Assembly (NCBI RefSeq): GCF_019331675.1
Contig: NZ_JAHBBJ010000003.1
Coordinates: forward strand, 124,001-188,000
Reading direction: 5' to 3'
Length of the DNA stretch: 64,000 nucleotides
Source: Bifidobacterium miconisargentati
GTDB taxonomy: Bacteria; Actinomycetota; Actinomycetes; Actinomycetales; Bifidobacteriaceae
The position numbers were made by a program, and so were the translations under genes. The notes under the pieces are model-generated. The model made no database searches and had not been told where the DNA came from. It saw only the letters and a program-made list of their open reading frames with translations. Of this stretch, positions 51,642 to 60,978 are shown one piece after another (the first letter of the stretch is position 1; every line of letters begins with the position of its first letter).

Positions 51642-52793
51642 TCAGTCAGCATAAGCCTCGGCGGCTTCGCGGAAGCGTTGCGCGCCTTCGACCAGGTTGC
51701 CGGTGGCGTGCAGTGCGCCGCCGATGAGGAACATGGTGTCCAGGCCGTAGAAATCGACGAGTTCGGGCACGCGCTCGACGGTCATGCCGCCGCCGGGGGA
51801 CGGCAGCGCGCCCTTGAAGCCGGCGAAATCGTCCTTGGCCTGGGTGGCGATGGAGCGGCACACCTCTTCGGACAGGGTGAACCGGCCACCGAAGCTCGGG
51901 AAGATTACCGAGTCCGCACCGAACCAGCGCAGCAGGTGTCCGAACAGCAGTCCGGGTGCGATGCCGTGGTCGGCGCCGGCGGTCCAGCCGCCCAGGAACG
52001 CCGGGTGCGCGTAGATGATGAAGTCGTCCGGCGTATTGTCGCGCACGTACCGCAGCGAATCCAGTCCCAGTGTGCCCGGCACCACCAGGAATCCGCCCGC
52101 CCCGGCCGAAACGGCGATGTCCACGTGACGCTTCCAGTCGCCGGCCACCGGGTTGAACGTGGGCAGGTACACGCTGTGACGTCCGGTCTTCTCGTTCGCA
52201 TCGGCGATGGCGCGGGCCACCGCGGGCACACGCTCCTCGAACGGCGACCACACCTGGTTGCCTAGTCCCTGGTCATCCTTGATGACGTCCACACCGCCGA
52301 AGGCGCTGTCGTAGGCTTCCTGCGCGATGTCCGCAGTGTCGAGGCCGACCGGCTTCAGCGCGGTGGCCAGCAGCGGGCGCTTCGGCACGCCCAGCACGCG
52401 GCGGATGCCTTCGACGCCCAGCTTCGGGCCGCCGGCGATGCGACGCGCGAACTCGGCGGAGACGCGCACGTCCACCAGACGGATGCCCGGCAGCAGCGAG
52501 GCGTTGCCCAGCAGCACGACCAGCAGTTGCGGGATCTCATAGGCCGTGAGGTCCTCCGGGTAGGAGACGACCGCGAGCGAGCGCGATTCGCCGGCCTGTT
52601 CCACGGAGACGACACGTCCCAGCGAACGGTCGGCCTTGGCAGGCGCGTAGGCGCGCGGGAATTCGTGGCTCTGTTCCACCGCCAGCGATTCCGCACGGGA
52701 ACGGGCATCGGCCGGGTCCCCGTTGATTTCGTAGACCACCTCGAAGGTGGCGCCGGACGTGGTTCCGGATGTGTTGTCCGTATTGTCAGTCAT
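51642..52793 (-). CDS. RuBisCO-like protein (form IV), probable methylthioribulose-phosphate isomerase
   Basis: A 383-residue protein with the RuBisCO large-chain barrel. The metal/carbamate motif is GGVDVIKDDQGLGNQ (about 166-180), with Lys172 and Asp174 conserved but Gln at the position of the usual third ligand Glu. LLATALKPVGLD (about 141-152) matches the first substrate-binding lysine region. It is shorter than true RuBisCO and lacks its full catalytic set, so carbon fixation is not expected. In Rhodospirillum rubrum a RuBisCO-like protein isomerises 5-methylthioribulose-1-phosphate to 1-methylthioxylulose-5-phosphate. mtnA and mtnK directly upstream (1-bp and 4-bp overlaps) support that role. 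An MtnW-type enolase role is less likely because no mtnB, mtnX/C or mtnD is present. Confidence 0.85.
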   Translation of the reverse strand: MTDNTDNTSGTTSGATFEVVYEINGDPADARSRAESLAVEQSHEFPRAYAPAKADRSLGRVVSVEQAGESRSLAVVSYPEDLTAYEIPQLLVVLLGNASLLPGIRLVDVRVSAEFARRIAGGPKLGVEGIRRVLGVPKRPLLATALKPVGLDTADIAQEAYDSAFGGVDVIKDDQGLGNQVWSPFEERVPAVARAIADANEKTGRHSVYLPTFNPVAGDWKRHVDIAVSAGAGGFLVVPGTLGLDSLRYVRDNTPDDFIIYAHPAFLGGWTAGADHGIAPGLLFGHLLRWFGADSVIFPSFGGRFTLSEEVCRSIATQAKDDFAGFKGALPSPGGGMTVERVPELVDFYGLDTMFLIGGALHATGNLVEGAQRFREAAEAYAD

Positions 52794-53839
52794 CAGTCGT
52801 TGCTTCCTTGCGTTTCATCCTGCACCTGCTGCAGTGCGTTCTTAATCGATTCCTCGTACGGGGCCCTGAGCACGCCCACCGGGGTGATGATGCCGGTGAT
52901 GAGATAGGACGGCGTCACGTCGAACGCCGGATTCCACGTGGGCAGGCTCTGATCCACACCGGGAGCGTCCAATACTTCCGCACCGCCGCGCAGTTCGATC
53001 GGGATGTCCTGCTCCGAGCGGGCGGAGGCGTCCACGGCGGACAGCGGTGCGGCGATGTAGAACGGTATATGGTTCTCGTGGGCCGCGACGGCCAGTGAGT
53101 AGGTGCCGATCTTGTTGGCCGTGTCGCCGTTGGCCGCGATGCGGTCGGCGCCCACGATCACCGCGTCGATGAGTCCGTTGTGCAGGGCGGCCGGTGCGGC
53201 GCCGTCGACCAAAGCGGTCACGTCGATGCCGTTCTTGGCGAGCTCCCATGCGGTCAAACGCAGGCCCTGGCGCAGCGGACGGGTTTCGGTGGAGTAGACG
53301 TGGACTTCCTGGCCCAGCGCCTGCTTGGTGTAGATCACGCCGATGGCCGTGCCGATGCCGGCGGTGGCCAAAATGCCGGTGTTGCAGTGCGTGAGGATAC
53401 GCGGGGCGTCGGCCAGCTCGGCCGCACCGACCTCGCCGATGCGACGGCATTCGTCGATGTCCTCCTCGATGATGCGCTCACCCGCGGCGACGGCGGCATG
53501 CCAGTCGCCTTCGGCGGCGAACGCATCGGCGGCGCGCTGTACGCCGTGGCGCAGGGTCACCGCGGTGGGTCGGGCGTTGGATACCTTGTCAAACGCTTCC
53601 GCCGAGGACAGGCCGTCGCGCACGGCGAAGGCGTAGCCGAACGCGCCGGCGGCACCGATGGAGTTCGCGCCGCGAATGGACAGCGTCTGGATGGCGTCCA
53701 CCACGTCGTCCGCGTTGCGCAGGTCACGGTATTCCAGGGCCGCAGGTAGCTTGCGCTGGTCGATGATGCGCAGCGAGGCTTCGGCATCGCCCTCATTGTC
53801 CTGCCATACCACGGACCGTAATGTCACGATGTCGCTCAT
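52793..53839 (-). CDS. mtnA: S-methyl-5-thioribose-1-phosphate isomerase
   Basis: A 348-residue MtnA of the eIF2B-alpha-like fold, converting methylthioribose-1-phosphate to methylthioribulose-1-phosphate. Landmarks are SIRGANSIGAAGAFGYAFAV, the catalytic Cys in ILTHCNTGILATAGIGTAIG, and the catalytic Asp in VIVGADRIAANGDTANKIGT. Its start overlaps the mtnK stop by 4 bp and its stop overlaps the RuBisCO-like start, so the three are translationally coupled. The related 5-deoxyribose-1-phosphate reaction is also possible. Confidence 0.95.
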   Translation of the reverse strand: MSDIVTLRSVVWQDNEGDAEASLRIIDQRKLPAALEYRDLRNADDVVDAIQTLSIRGANSIGAAGAFGYAFAVRDGLSSAEAFDKVSNARPTAVTLRHGVQRAADAFAAEGDWHAAVAAGERIIEEDIDECRRIGEVGAAELADAPRILTHCNTGILATAGIGTAIGVIYTKQALGQEVHVYSTETRPLRQGLRLTAWELAKNGIDVTALVDGAAPAALHNGLIDAVIVGADRIAANGDTANKIGTYSLAVAAHENHIPFYIAAPLSAVDASARSEQDIPIELRGGAEVLDAPGVDQSLPTWNPAFDVTPSYLITGIITPVGVLRAPYEESIKNALQQVQDETQGSND

Positions 53840-55098
53840 GCCTGGCTCCTTGCGATGGATTCCTCAACGATGCGGCGCACGTCGGCCGCGGAACCGACCT
53901 CCTCGAAGCGCTCAAGCAGCGCACGGGAGGCCGTGATGACCACACGGGACGCCCAGGTCTTGCGGTCCTGTTCCAGCGTCTCCAAATCGGGCAGGTGGGC
54001 CCAGCCGATGGTGCGGCGGATGCCTTCCGCCCCGGCGTAACCGGCGGCGTATTTCAGGGTGCGGGCGATCCAGCCGTCCACGAATGCGTCGGTGAAGATC
54101 TTGTCGGCGCGGCGCTCGGCCACCAGACGGCGGAACTCGGTCTCGAAGCCGTTCCATGCCTCTTCGTACAGCGAGAGCAGCCAGTCGAAGCGGGTGAAGT
54201 CCTTGCCTTCGCGCACGCCGATGGTGTCGGGGCCGTCGGCCAGCAACGCCAGTTCGCGCGCCTGGGCCAGCAGGAAGTTGCCCCACAGGATGCCCAGGTC
54301 GAACGAGACCGGGCCGTAGAAACCGAATTCGAAATCGTAGGCCTTGATGCGGGGCGACGTGGTGTCGTCATCCGCCACCGGGTTCTTGTCCGAACGCACG
54401 AACAGCGAGCTGGAGTGCAGGTCGCCATGCAGCAGTGCCTCGCCGTTGGTCAGGAACTCGTACTTGAGCTTGGCCACCTGGGTGCGCAGGTCCTCGTCGC
54501 GCAGGCCCAGCACCAGATCGGTGGCGCCCGGCTCCCAGCCGTTGTGCTCGTGCTCGTAGTAGGGCTCCTCGAAGATGAGGTCCTCGGTGATCTGCTCGAG
54601 TTCCGGGTTGATGGCGGCGGCCGCGGCCTTCTGCACCTCCTGCGGCTCCTTGCTGAAGTACGAGGTACCGTATGCCAGGCGGGCCACGAAACGACCCACA
54701 TCGCCGGCCGCGCCGGGGTTCACGCTGCCTTCGTCCAACGCCTCACGCCACTGCTGCCAGTCGGAGAGGTCCTCGATGACCACCAGTCGACGGTCGCGGT
54801 CGAGGCCGTAGAACTTCGGGGAGAGCCCGTCGGTGTACTTGTCGGCGGCCTCCAGTCCGCGGGCCTCGGCGAAGATGCTGTCCTCGGTGACCTTCCAGGA
54901 ATGGTCGGAACGCACGTACGGCAGCGTCTGCTTGACCACCAGTCCGCGGCCGGCGGCGTCCTTGACGAGGAACACCAAGTTGAGGTTGCCGTCGCCGATC
55001 TCCTTGGCCGTGGCCGTGGTCACGTCGATGAGCTTGGCGTATTCCGGGTTCGCGGCGATGTAGTCGATCACCGTGTTGTTGTCGAGTAGTTCAGTCAT
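53836..55098 (-). CDS. mtnK: 5-methylthioribose kinase
   Basis: A 420-residue kinase with an aminoglycoside-phosphotransferase-like fold. Landmarks are IGDGNLNLVFLVKDAAGRGL (nucleotide loop), VVKQTLPYVR, the catalytic Brenner-like motif ALLHGDLHSSSLFV, and AYDFEFGFYGPVSFDLGILW with the metal-binding Asp. MtnK phosphorylates methylthioribose at C1, the first salvage step. Plants and Bacillus-type MtnK share this layout. It sits between the ABC permease (9-bp gap) and mtnA (4-bp overlap). Confidence 0.95.
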   Translation of the reverse strand: MTELLDNNTVIDYIAANPEYAKLIDVTTATAKEIGDGNLNLVFLVKDAAGRGLVVKQTLPYVRSDHSWKVTEDSIFAEARGLEAADKYTDGLSPKFYGLDRDRRLVVIEDLSDWQQWREALDEGSVNPGAAGDVGRFVARLAYGTSYFSKEPQEVQKAAAAAINPELEQITEDLIFEEPYYEHEHNGWEPGATDLVLGLRDEDLRTQVAKLKYEFLTNGEALLHGDLHSSSLFVRSDKNPVADDDTTSPRIKAYDFEFGFYGPVSFDLGILWGNFLLAQARELALLADGPDTIGVREGKDFTRFDWLLSLYEEAWNGFETEFRRLVAERRADKIFTDAFVDGWIARTLKYAAGYAGAEGIRRTIGWAHLPDLETLEQDRKTWASRVVITASRALLERFEEVGSAADVRRIVEESIARSQA

Positions 55099-55107
55099 TA
55101 CCGTTAC

Positions 55108-56097
55108 CTACCTATCCCTTTGCTGCGTATTGAAGATCTTGGAGAAGCTGACCACCAGCGCGATGACCAGCAAGGTGCCCTTGACGAAGTCCTGCGTGTA
55201 GTACGGCACATTGAACATGGTCAGGCCGTTGACCAGCACGCCCACGAACAGCGCGCCCACCACGGTGCCGAAGGCGTTCGGCCGGTTGGCGCCGAACACC
55301 GCGAAGCCGATGAGCGCGGCGGAAATCGCCTCCAGCAGGTAGGAGGAACCGACGTTCACGTCGCCTCGGCCCACGCGGGCGGCCAGCACGATGCCACCGA
55401 GCGCGGCGAGCAGACCGGAGAGCGCGTAGGCCAGGATGCGGTAGGCACCCACATGCGTGCCGGCGAGGCGGGCGGCCTCACGGTTGCTGCCGATGGCACG
55501 CATCAGGCGGCCGGTGCGCGTACGTTCCAGGAACACGGCCACGATCACGCCCACCAGAATCATGAGGATCACCGAGAACGGGACCGTGAGCACGGTACCG
55601 CTGCCGATCCACAGGAACGCCGGGTCGAAATCGCCCTTGGCCGGGGCGCCGTTGTATCCGTTGCCCTTGGAGACGGACTTGCCGGCGGTGATGATGAGCG
55701 ACAGGCCCTGGATGGCGAACATCGAGCCGAGGGCGGCGAGCATGTCCGGAATCTTGGCGAACACGATGAGCACACCGGTGAGCACGCCGACCAGCACGCC
55801 GGAGACCAAGCCGAACACGATGGCCGGGAACGCGCCGAGACCCAGATAGATCTGCGTGGCGGTGGAGACCATGACCGACAGCGAGACGATGGAGCCTGCG
55901 GCCATATCGAAGCCATCCACCGACATGGATACGGTCACGCCCAATGCCACGATTGCGGTGACGGACACGGACTGCAGGATCACGAACACGTTCTGCTTGG
56001 TGCCGAAGGCCGGGGATGCGATCCAGAAGAACAGCACCATGAGCACGAACAGCGCCAGCAGGCCGTATTTGTAGATAACTCGTTTGATGTCGATCAC
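55108..56097 (-). CDS. Ribose-type ABC transporter permease
   Basis: A 329-residue permease of the RbsC/BPD_transp_2 family with eight to ten hydrophobic segments. Family text includes SMSVDGFDMAAGSIVSLSV and [20 protein letters not shown]. The GTG start overlaps the ATPase stop by 4 bp (GTGA), so the two are coupled. In this operon the transported solute is likely methylthioribose, methylthioadenosine or another nucleoside. Confidence 0.92.
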   Translation of the reverse strand: MIDIKRVIYKYGLLALFVLMVLFFWIASPAFGTKQNVFVILQSVSVTAIVALGVTVSMSVDGFDMAAGSIVSLSVMVSTATQIYLGLGAFPAIVFGLVSGVLVGVLTGVLIVFAKIPDMLAALGSMFAIQGLSLIITAGKSVSKGNGYNGAPAKGDFDPAFLWIGSGTVLTVPFSVILMILVGVIVAVFLERTRTGRLMRAIGSNREAARLAGTHVGAYRILAYALSGLLAALGGIVLAARVGRGDVNVGSSYLLEAISAALIGFAVFGANRPNAFGTVVGALFVGVLVNGLTMFNVPYYTQDFVKGTLLVIALVVSFSKIFNTQQRDR

Positions 56098-57767
56098 GCC
56101 ACCGGCTCCTTTTCCTTCACATCCTGTGCGTCCTGCGTGTTCCGCACGTCGTTCGCATCCGATTCGTCATGGCCGCTGATACCCGCCTTGTCCGCGATGA
56201 GCTGCGAGAGCTCGTCCGCCGTGGTGGTCGCGGGGTCCACCTGTCCGGTGATCACGCCGTTGGACATGACCAGGATCCGGTCGGCCACCTGCAGGATCTC
56301 CTCGGGATCGCTGGAGGCGACCAGTGCGGTGCCGGTCTTCCTGAGCAACCGGGCGATGTCCTCTCGTGCGCCGATGTCGACGCCGCGGAACGGTTCGTCG
56401 AAGATGAGTACCTTGGATTGGGCGGAGACCCACCGGCCCACGATGACCTTCTGACGGTTGCCGCCGGAAAGGGACCGGATGGAGTCGGTGCTTTTGCCCA
56501 CGATGCCCAGCGTCTCGATGACTCGCTGTGCCGCGGATTCCTCGCGGGAGAAGCTCAGCAGACCGTACTTGTGGCGGTAGCGCTTCAGATCGGGCAGCGA
56601 GAGGTTCTCGCGGATGGACCAGTCCGGGATCTCGCCCTGCACGGAACGGTCCTCGGGCACGTATCCCACGCCGGCGCGAATCGCGTCGCTGGGGTGGTGC
56701 GGATCGTACGGCTGGCCGTCAAGGGTCATGGTGCCGCTGATGAGCGGACGGTCGCCCACGATCTGGGAGATGAGTTCGGTCTTGCCGGCGCCGATGAGGC
56801 CGGTCAGGCCGACAACCTCGCCTTCGTGGATGTCGATGTCGTTGGCGCGGGTGCCATGGAACGAACGGACGCCCTTGAGGGAGAGCACCGTGCGTCCGGC
56901 CTTGCGGGGATTGTCGTCCGCCCCGGTCCGCGACCGGTCTTCGATTGCGTCAAGGTCGTTCTGCAGACCATCCGCGAGGTCGCCAAGCATGGCGCGGACG
57001 ATGGCGGTGGTGTCGAGCGGTTTGGTGAAGGTGGCGACTTCCGCGCCGTCGCGCAGTACCACGGCCGAATCGCACAGTTCCGCGACTTCGCCCATGTGGT
57101 GCGAGATGAAGATGATGGCGGTGCCCTGCTCGGCGAGACGGCGGACATCGGCATGCAACCGTTCGCTTTCCTGCACGCCGAGCGCTGCGGTGGGCTCGTC
57201 GAGAATGAGGACGACGGGCTTGGTGGCGAGCGCGCGGGCGATGAGCACCTGCTGCTTGTCCGACGTGCTCAGGTAGCGCACGGTTTCGTTGAGGTCGAGG
57301 TCAAGCCGGCCCTCGGCGATGCGTTCAGCCTCGGCGCGCATGGCCTTGACGGAGGGGAAGGCACCGAACCGGTTGTCCGCGATCTGCGGGAACACCAGGT
57401 TCTCCCAGACGGTGGCGTCCGGGATGAGCGCGTCGTCCACGTTCTGGGTGATGGTCTCGATGCCGGAGGCGGCCGCATCCTTGACCGATCCGAGCACCGC
57501 TTCCTTGCCGTTGACCTTGAGGGAGCCGCTGGTGGGGGTCAGGGAGCCGGAGACGATGCTCATCAGTGTGGATTTGCCGGCGCCATTGGCACCGACGAGC
57601 GCCAGGATCTCGCCGGCATGGACACGGAAGCTCACGCCCTTCAACGCCTGCGTAGCGCCGAACCGTTTGGTGACGTTGTCTATCTCAAGAACCACAGGAG
57701 CGGTGGAACCGTTGCCGGCACCACCTTGCGCTGCGATGTCCTGAGCACCTTGAGTTGCAGTGCTCAC
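56094..57767 (-). CDS. Ribose-type ABC transporter ATPase (double domain)
   Basis: A 557-residue RbsA/MglA-like ATPase with two ABC domains. The first Walker A is LVGANGAGKSTLMSIVSG. The second is GLIGAGKTELISQIVG, degenerate as usual. The signatures are LSTSDKQQVLIARAL and LSGGNRQKVIVGRWVS. The C-terminal tail is Asp/Asn-rich. Coupled to the permease; the binding-protein gene lies 185 bp upstream. Confidence 0.94.
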   Translation of the reverse strand: MSTATQGAQDIAAQGGAGNGSTAPVVLEIDNVTKRFGATQALKGVSFRVHAGEILALVGANGAGKSTLMSIVSGSLTPTSGSLKVNGKEAVLGSVKDAAASGIETITQNVDDALIPDATVWENLVFPQIADNRFGAFPSVKAMRAEAERIAEGRLDLDLNETVRYLSTSDKQQVLIARALATKPVVLILDEPTAALGVQESERLHADVRRLAEQGTAIIFISHHMGEVAELCDSAVVLRDGAEVATFTKPLDTTAIVRAMLGDLADGLQNDLDAIEDRSRTGADDNPRKAGRTVLSLKGVRSFHGTRANDIDIHEGEVVGLTGLIGAGKTELISQIVGDRPLISGTMTLDGQPYDPHHPSDAIRAGVGYVPEDRSVQGEIPDWSIRENLSLPDLKRYRHKYGLLSFSREESAAQRVIETLGIVGKSTDSIRSLSGGNRQKVIVGRWVSAQSKVLIFDEPFRGVDIGAREDIARLLRKTGTALVASSDPEEILQVADRILVMSNGVITGQVDPATTTADELSQLIADKAGISGHDESDANDVRNTQDAQDVKEKEPVA

Positions 57768-57952
57768 AGGATTGCCTTCTTTACTGTCGGTTGGTTGATG
57801 GATTTGCTTTGAATCGGATGACTAATCGTTTTCGGATTGGCTGTGTCACCGAGAGAGCGGGCCGTTCACCGGCTTGCGTCGTCGTCGGCCCGCACATGGA
57901 CGGGCCGGTCCGGCCGCCACAGCGGTTCCGGACCAGCCCTATCCTCGTTCAC

Positions 57953-59041
57953 TCACTGCTTGGCGGCGTCCTCCACCGGGGAGAGATCGTCGGTGCGCAG
58001 GCTCGGGAAGGCGGTGACCAGCTGGGACAGGCTGGTGATGTTCTTCTCACGCAGCACGTCGCCGGTCACCAGGGTGGGCGGGACGGTCACGGTCTTGGTG
58101 TCGCCGAGCTTGCCCTTGGCGGCCAGGTAGGCGGTGCGCACGGAGACGGCGCCGTCGTTGGCCGGGTCGGTGGTGGCGGTGGCGATCCACGGGCTGTTGT
58201 CCTTCTTCAGCTCGGCGATGTCGGCATCGGAGATGTCCACGCCGTAGACCTTGACCTTGCCGTTGAGGCCGAGCTCGTCGACGGCCTGGGCGGCGCCCTT
58301 GGCGAACTCGTCATAGGGGGCGAGCACGGCGGTCACGTTCGGGTTGGCCTGCAGGGAGGCCTTGACCTGCTCGGCGGTCTGCTGGGCGGTGGCCTCGTTG
58401 ACCACGCCCACCTGGGCGACCTGGTTGAGGCCGGGGTTGGCCTTCTTGACCTTCTCCCAGACGGCGTTGCGGCGGTCGAGCGGGGCGAAGCCGGCCACGT
58501 AGGTGTAGATCACGTCGGCCTTGCCGTTGGTGTCCTTGACCAGCTGGCTGGTGATGAGCTTGGACAGGTCGGCGTCGGACTGGGAGACGTGGACCACACG
58601 GTCGTCGTTGACGACGGAATCGAAGCCGACCACCGGGATACCGGCGTCCAGAGCGGCCTTGACGTTGTTGGTGACGCCTTCGAGGCTGTGGTCCACGAGA
58701 ATCACGTCAGGCTTGGTGGCCACGGCGGACTGGACGTCCAGGATCTGCTGGTTGTCATCGCCCTTGGCATCGTAGATGTGCAGGTTCGCGCCGATGCGCT
58801 TGGCCTCCTTGTTGGCGCCGTCCAGCCACTGGTTGAGGAAGTCGCCCTGCGTGCCGCGAGAGACCAGTGCGATGTTGACGGTGTCGCCGTTGGCGTTGTT
58901 CGCCTCGTTGGCGGTGGCCTGACGGCTCTTGATGGCCCATGCGCCGCCGACCACGACGGCCAGGACCACCACGATCGCGACGATCAGGATGAGCAGCTGG
59001 TTCTTCTTGCCGGCCTGTGCCGGTGCGTTGTTCGTTGCCAT
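57953..59041 (-). CDS. Membrane-anchored sugar/nucleoside-binding protein
   Basis: A 362-residue periplasmic-binding-protein family 4 (RbsB-like) protein. The N-terminus has about 14 polar residues, then a 22-residue hydrophobic segment (LLILIVAIVVVLAVVVGGAW) with no lipobox cysteine. It is therefore probably anchored by an uncleaved helix. The ligand domain begins VNIALVSRGTQGDFLNQWLD. AGGGAACCAAGA precedes the ATG. The first gene of the transport operon, it presumably captures methylthioribose or a nucleoside. Confidence 0.9.
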   Translation of the reverse strand: MATNNAPAQAGKKNQLLILIVAIVVVLAVVVGGAWAIKSRQATANEANNANGDTVNIALVSRGTQGDFLNQWLDGANKEAKRIGANLHIYDAKGDDNQQILDVQSAVATKPDVILVDHSLEGVTNNVKAALDAGIPVVGFDSVVNDDRVVHVSQSDADLSKLITSQLVKDTNGKADVIYTYVAGFAPLDRRNAVWEKVKKANPGLNQVAQVGVVNEATAQQTAEQVKASLQANPNVTAVLAPYDEFAKGAAQAVDELGLNGKVKVYGVDISDADIAELKKDNSPWIATATTDPANDGAVSVRTAYLAAKGKLGDTKTVTVPPTLVTGDVLREKNITSLSQLVTAFPSLRTDDLSPVEDAAKQ

Positions 59042-59249
59042 TCTTGGTTCCCTCTCTTGGAAAGTATGTGATTGCGCTTCGTCCCTCGCTATGAGCCCAA
59101 CTTGGAGGTTTGTATTGTTTTCGAAGCGGTGATTCACACACTAAGCGCTGGCCGCCGGGCGGTTCAAGCTGGCAAATATACCCAATTCTTATACCCTGCT
59201 ATGGTTCTGCTGATTCCCGCCGGTCGACGGTCGCAAAGTCCCGGTACGA

Positions 59250-59286
59250 CAAGGGGCACGGCGTCCGCGACACGCCGTGCCCCTTG
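59250..59286 (-). terminator. Hairpin after the second nucleoside hydrolase gene
   Basis: A perfect 15-bp stem (CAAGGGGCACGGCGT and its complement) with a 7-nt loop, 30 bp past the stop. No T tract follows on the minus strand, so it may attenuate rather than stop transcription into the binding-protein gene. Confidence 0.65.
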
Positions 59287-59315
59287 GGGATTGTTCGGTT
59301 ATGGGAGCTGATTGT

Positions 59316-60359
59316 TCAGGACCGGAAACGGGCGTCGGCCCGGCGGACACCGTTCACAAACGTACTGGCGAACCCGTCCACGTCGATGGCGGTGACCACG
59401 TCCACATGGTTCGCGGTCGAAACGGCGGTGACACCGGATTCGCCGGTCGCTTCACCGTCATGAGACACCGTGGCCGGGGCGAACGTCACACGGGTGGTGA
59501 TGCCTCCGAACGGGCCGTCCGTACCGGTCACGCCCACCTCGGCGGGCTGGACGACGAACAGTTCCGGGTACAGCAGGTACCAGGCCGCGGTGGGGTCGTA
59601 CATCTGCACGCCACGGTCCACGCGACCGTCGTCATAGACGCCGAACAGGGCGGCGATCATCGTGCCGACCGGACCGTCGGCACGCAGCGTCTCGACATCA
59701 GTCGCGCTCAGGCGGGCATCCCAGCCGATTTCCACGCCGACCATCACGATGGGGATGGTCGAGGCGAACACTTCGGCCGCGGCTTCGGGGTCCACGGCGA
59801 TGTTGAAGTCCGGCACGGTGATTTCCGGACGACCCGCGAAAGTGCCGCCCATGAGCACGATGCGCCGGATATTCGGCAGCACCTCCGGATGCCGTCGGAT
59901 GAGCAGTGCGATGTTCGTCAGCGGGCCGAGGGCGAGGATGTCCACCGGCACATCGGATTCGTGGAGGACCCTTGCCTCGGCCTCGATGGCGTCCTCGTCG
60001 AGGAGGAGCGAACGGTCCGGCGCGGGGAAATCGAAACCGTCCATGCCCGAATCGCCATGGACTTCCGGCGCATAGACCGCGGGCCGTTCCAGCGGCTCCC
60101 CGGCCCCACGGGCCACCGGTATGCGGCGGCCGAGGAATGTCAGGAGTTTCAGGGCGTTCTCGGTGGTGTGGCCGATGTCCACATTGCCGCTGACGCTGGC
60201 TATCAGCCGGACGTCCACGGAGTCGGAGGCCAGCAACGCCGCGATGGCGGCCGCATCGTCGATGCCGGGATCGGTGTCGATGATGAGCGACTGCGGCTTG
60301 GCTTCCGGACGCTCCGGCACGGCGGCATCCCGGGATTCCTTCGGCTGGGCTTGTACCAT
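59316..60359 (-). CDS. Nucleoside hydrolase, candidate methylthioadenosine nucleosidase
   Basis: A 347-residue Rih-family enzyme. The calcium motif is LIIDTDPGIDDAAAIAALL (about 24-42). Central motifs are VDILALGPLTNIALLIRRHP and VLMGGTFAGRPEITVPDFNI, and MYDPTAAWYLLYPELF is at the C-terminal side. A 20-residue polar N-terminal extension precedes the fold. Located between the CoA-binding/metY genes and the transporter of a methylthioribose salvage locus, it could release methylthioribose from methylthioadenosine. No MtnN or MtnP homologue is seen in the window. The specificity is inference from context. Confidence 0.88.
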   Translation of the reverse strand: MVQAQPKESRDAAVPERPEAKPQSLIIDTDPGIDDAAAIAALLASDSVDVRLIASVSGNVDIGHTTENALKLLTFLGRRIPVARGAGEPLERPAVYAPEVHGDSGMDGFDFPAPDRSLLLDEDAIEAEARVLHESDVPVDILALGPLTNIALLIRRHPEVLPNIRRIVLMGGTFAGRPEITVPDFNIAVDPEAAAEVFASTIPIVMVGVEIGWDARLSATDVETLRADGPVGTMIAALFGVYDDGRVDRGVQMYDPTAAWYLLYPELFVVQPAEVGVTGTDGPFGGITTRVTFAPATVSHDGEATGESGVTAVSTANHVDVVTAIDVDGFASTFVNGVRRADARFRS

Positions 60360-60375
60360 GGCTTGGCTGCCTCGT

Positions 60376-60978
60376 CTACTTGGCCTTGCGTGAGGTGATC
60401 ACGCCGGTGTTGAAGCCAAAGAGGTGCAGGCCCTGGTGGAATCGCGCGTACTCAATCTTGATGCAGCGGTCCATGACGACCTGCAGGCCCAACGCCTCGG
60501 CCTGTTCGGCCACGTCGTCGTTCCAGATGCCCAGCTGGATCCAGAGCACCGGCGAGCCGATGCGGGCCGCTTCCTCGGCGATGGGCGGGATGGCGGAGGC
60601 GCGGCGGAACACGTCCACGATGTCCGGTACTTCCGGCAGCGAGGCCAGATCCGGGTACACGGGGTGGCCCAGGATCTCCTTCTCGCGCGGGTTGACGAAG
60701 TACACCTTGTACGGCGTGGTCTGCAGCAGGTACGTGGCCACGAAGTAGCTGGCTCGGGCGGGGTTGGAGGAGGCGCCCACGATGGCTATCGACTTGGCGT
60801 TCTCGAGGATATGCCGGCGGGTCAGGGCGTCCGGTTCCTTCCAGCGACGCTCCCCCACCGGAGTCGGCGCCTCGCATGCGGCCGCCTGGGGTGCCGGGGA
60901 GGTCAATCCGATGCCCTGCCCGGCCCGGTTGAGCGTGATCTTGGGCGCATTGGTCTGGGTGTTGGCCTGCTCGCTCAT
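60376..60978 (-). CDS. CoA-binding domain protein (YccU-like)
   Basis: A 200-residue protein with a Rossmann-type CoA-binding fold: SIAIVGASSNPARASYFVAT, then PVYPDLASLPEVPDIVDVFR. It resembles YccU and the succinyl-CoA synthetase alpha N-domain. Its ATG overlaps the metY stop by 4 bp, so it is coupled to metY, an association seen in other bacteria too. Function unknown; it might sense the acyl-CoA used to make O-acetylhomoserine, which is speculation. Confidence 0.88.
   Translation of the reverse strand: MSEQANTQTNAPKITLNRAGQGIGLTSPAPQAAACEAPTPVGERRWKEPDALTRRHILENAKSIAIVGASSNPARASYFVATYLLQTTPYKVYFVNPREKEILGHPVYPDLASLPEVPDIVDVFRRASAIPPIAEEAARIGSPVLWIQLGIWNDDVAEQAEALGLQVVMDRCIKIEYARFHQGLHLFGFNTGVITSRKAK

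Noticed and set aside
51642-52793. True carbon-fixing RuBisCO or Bacillus-type MtnW enolase
   Set aside because: Key ligand Glu is replaced by Gln, the protein is short, no phosphoribulokinase is linked, and the MtnB/MtnX/MtnD steps needed for the enolase route are absent from the locus.
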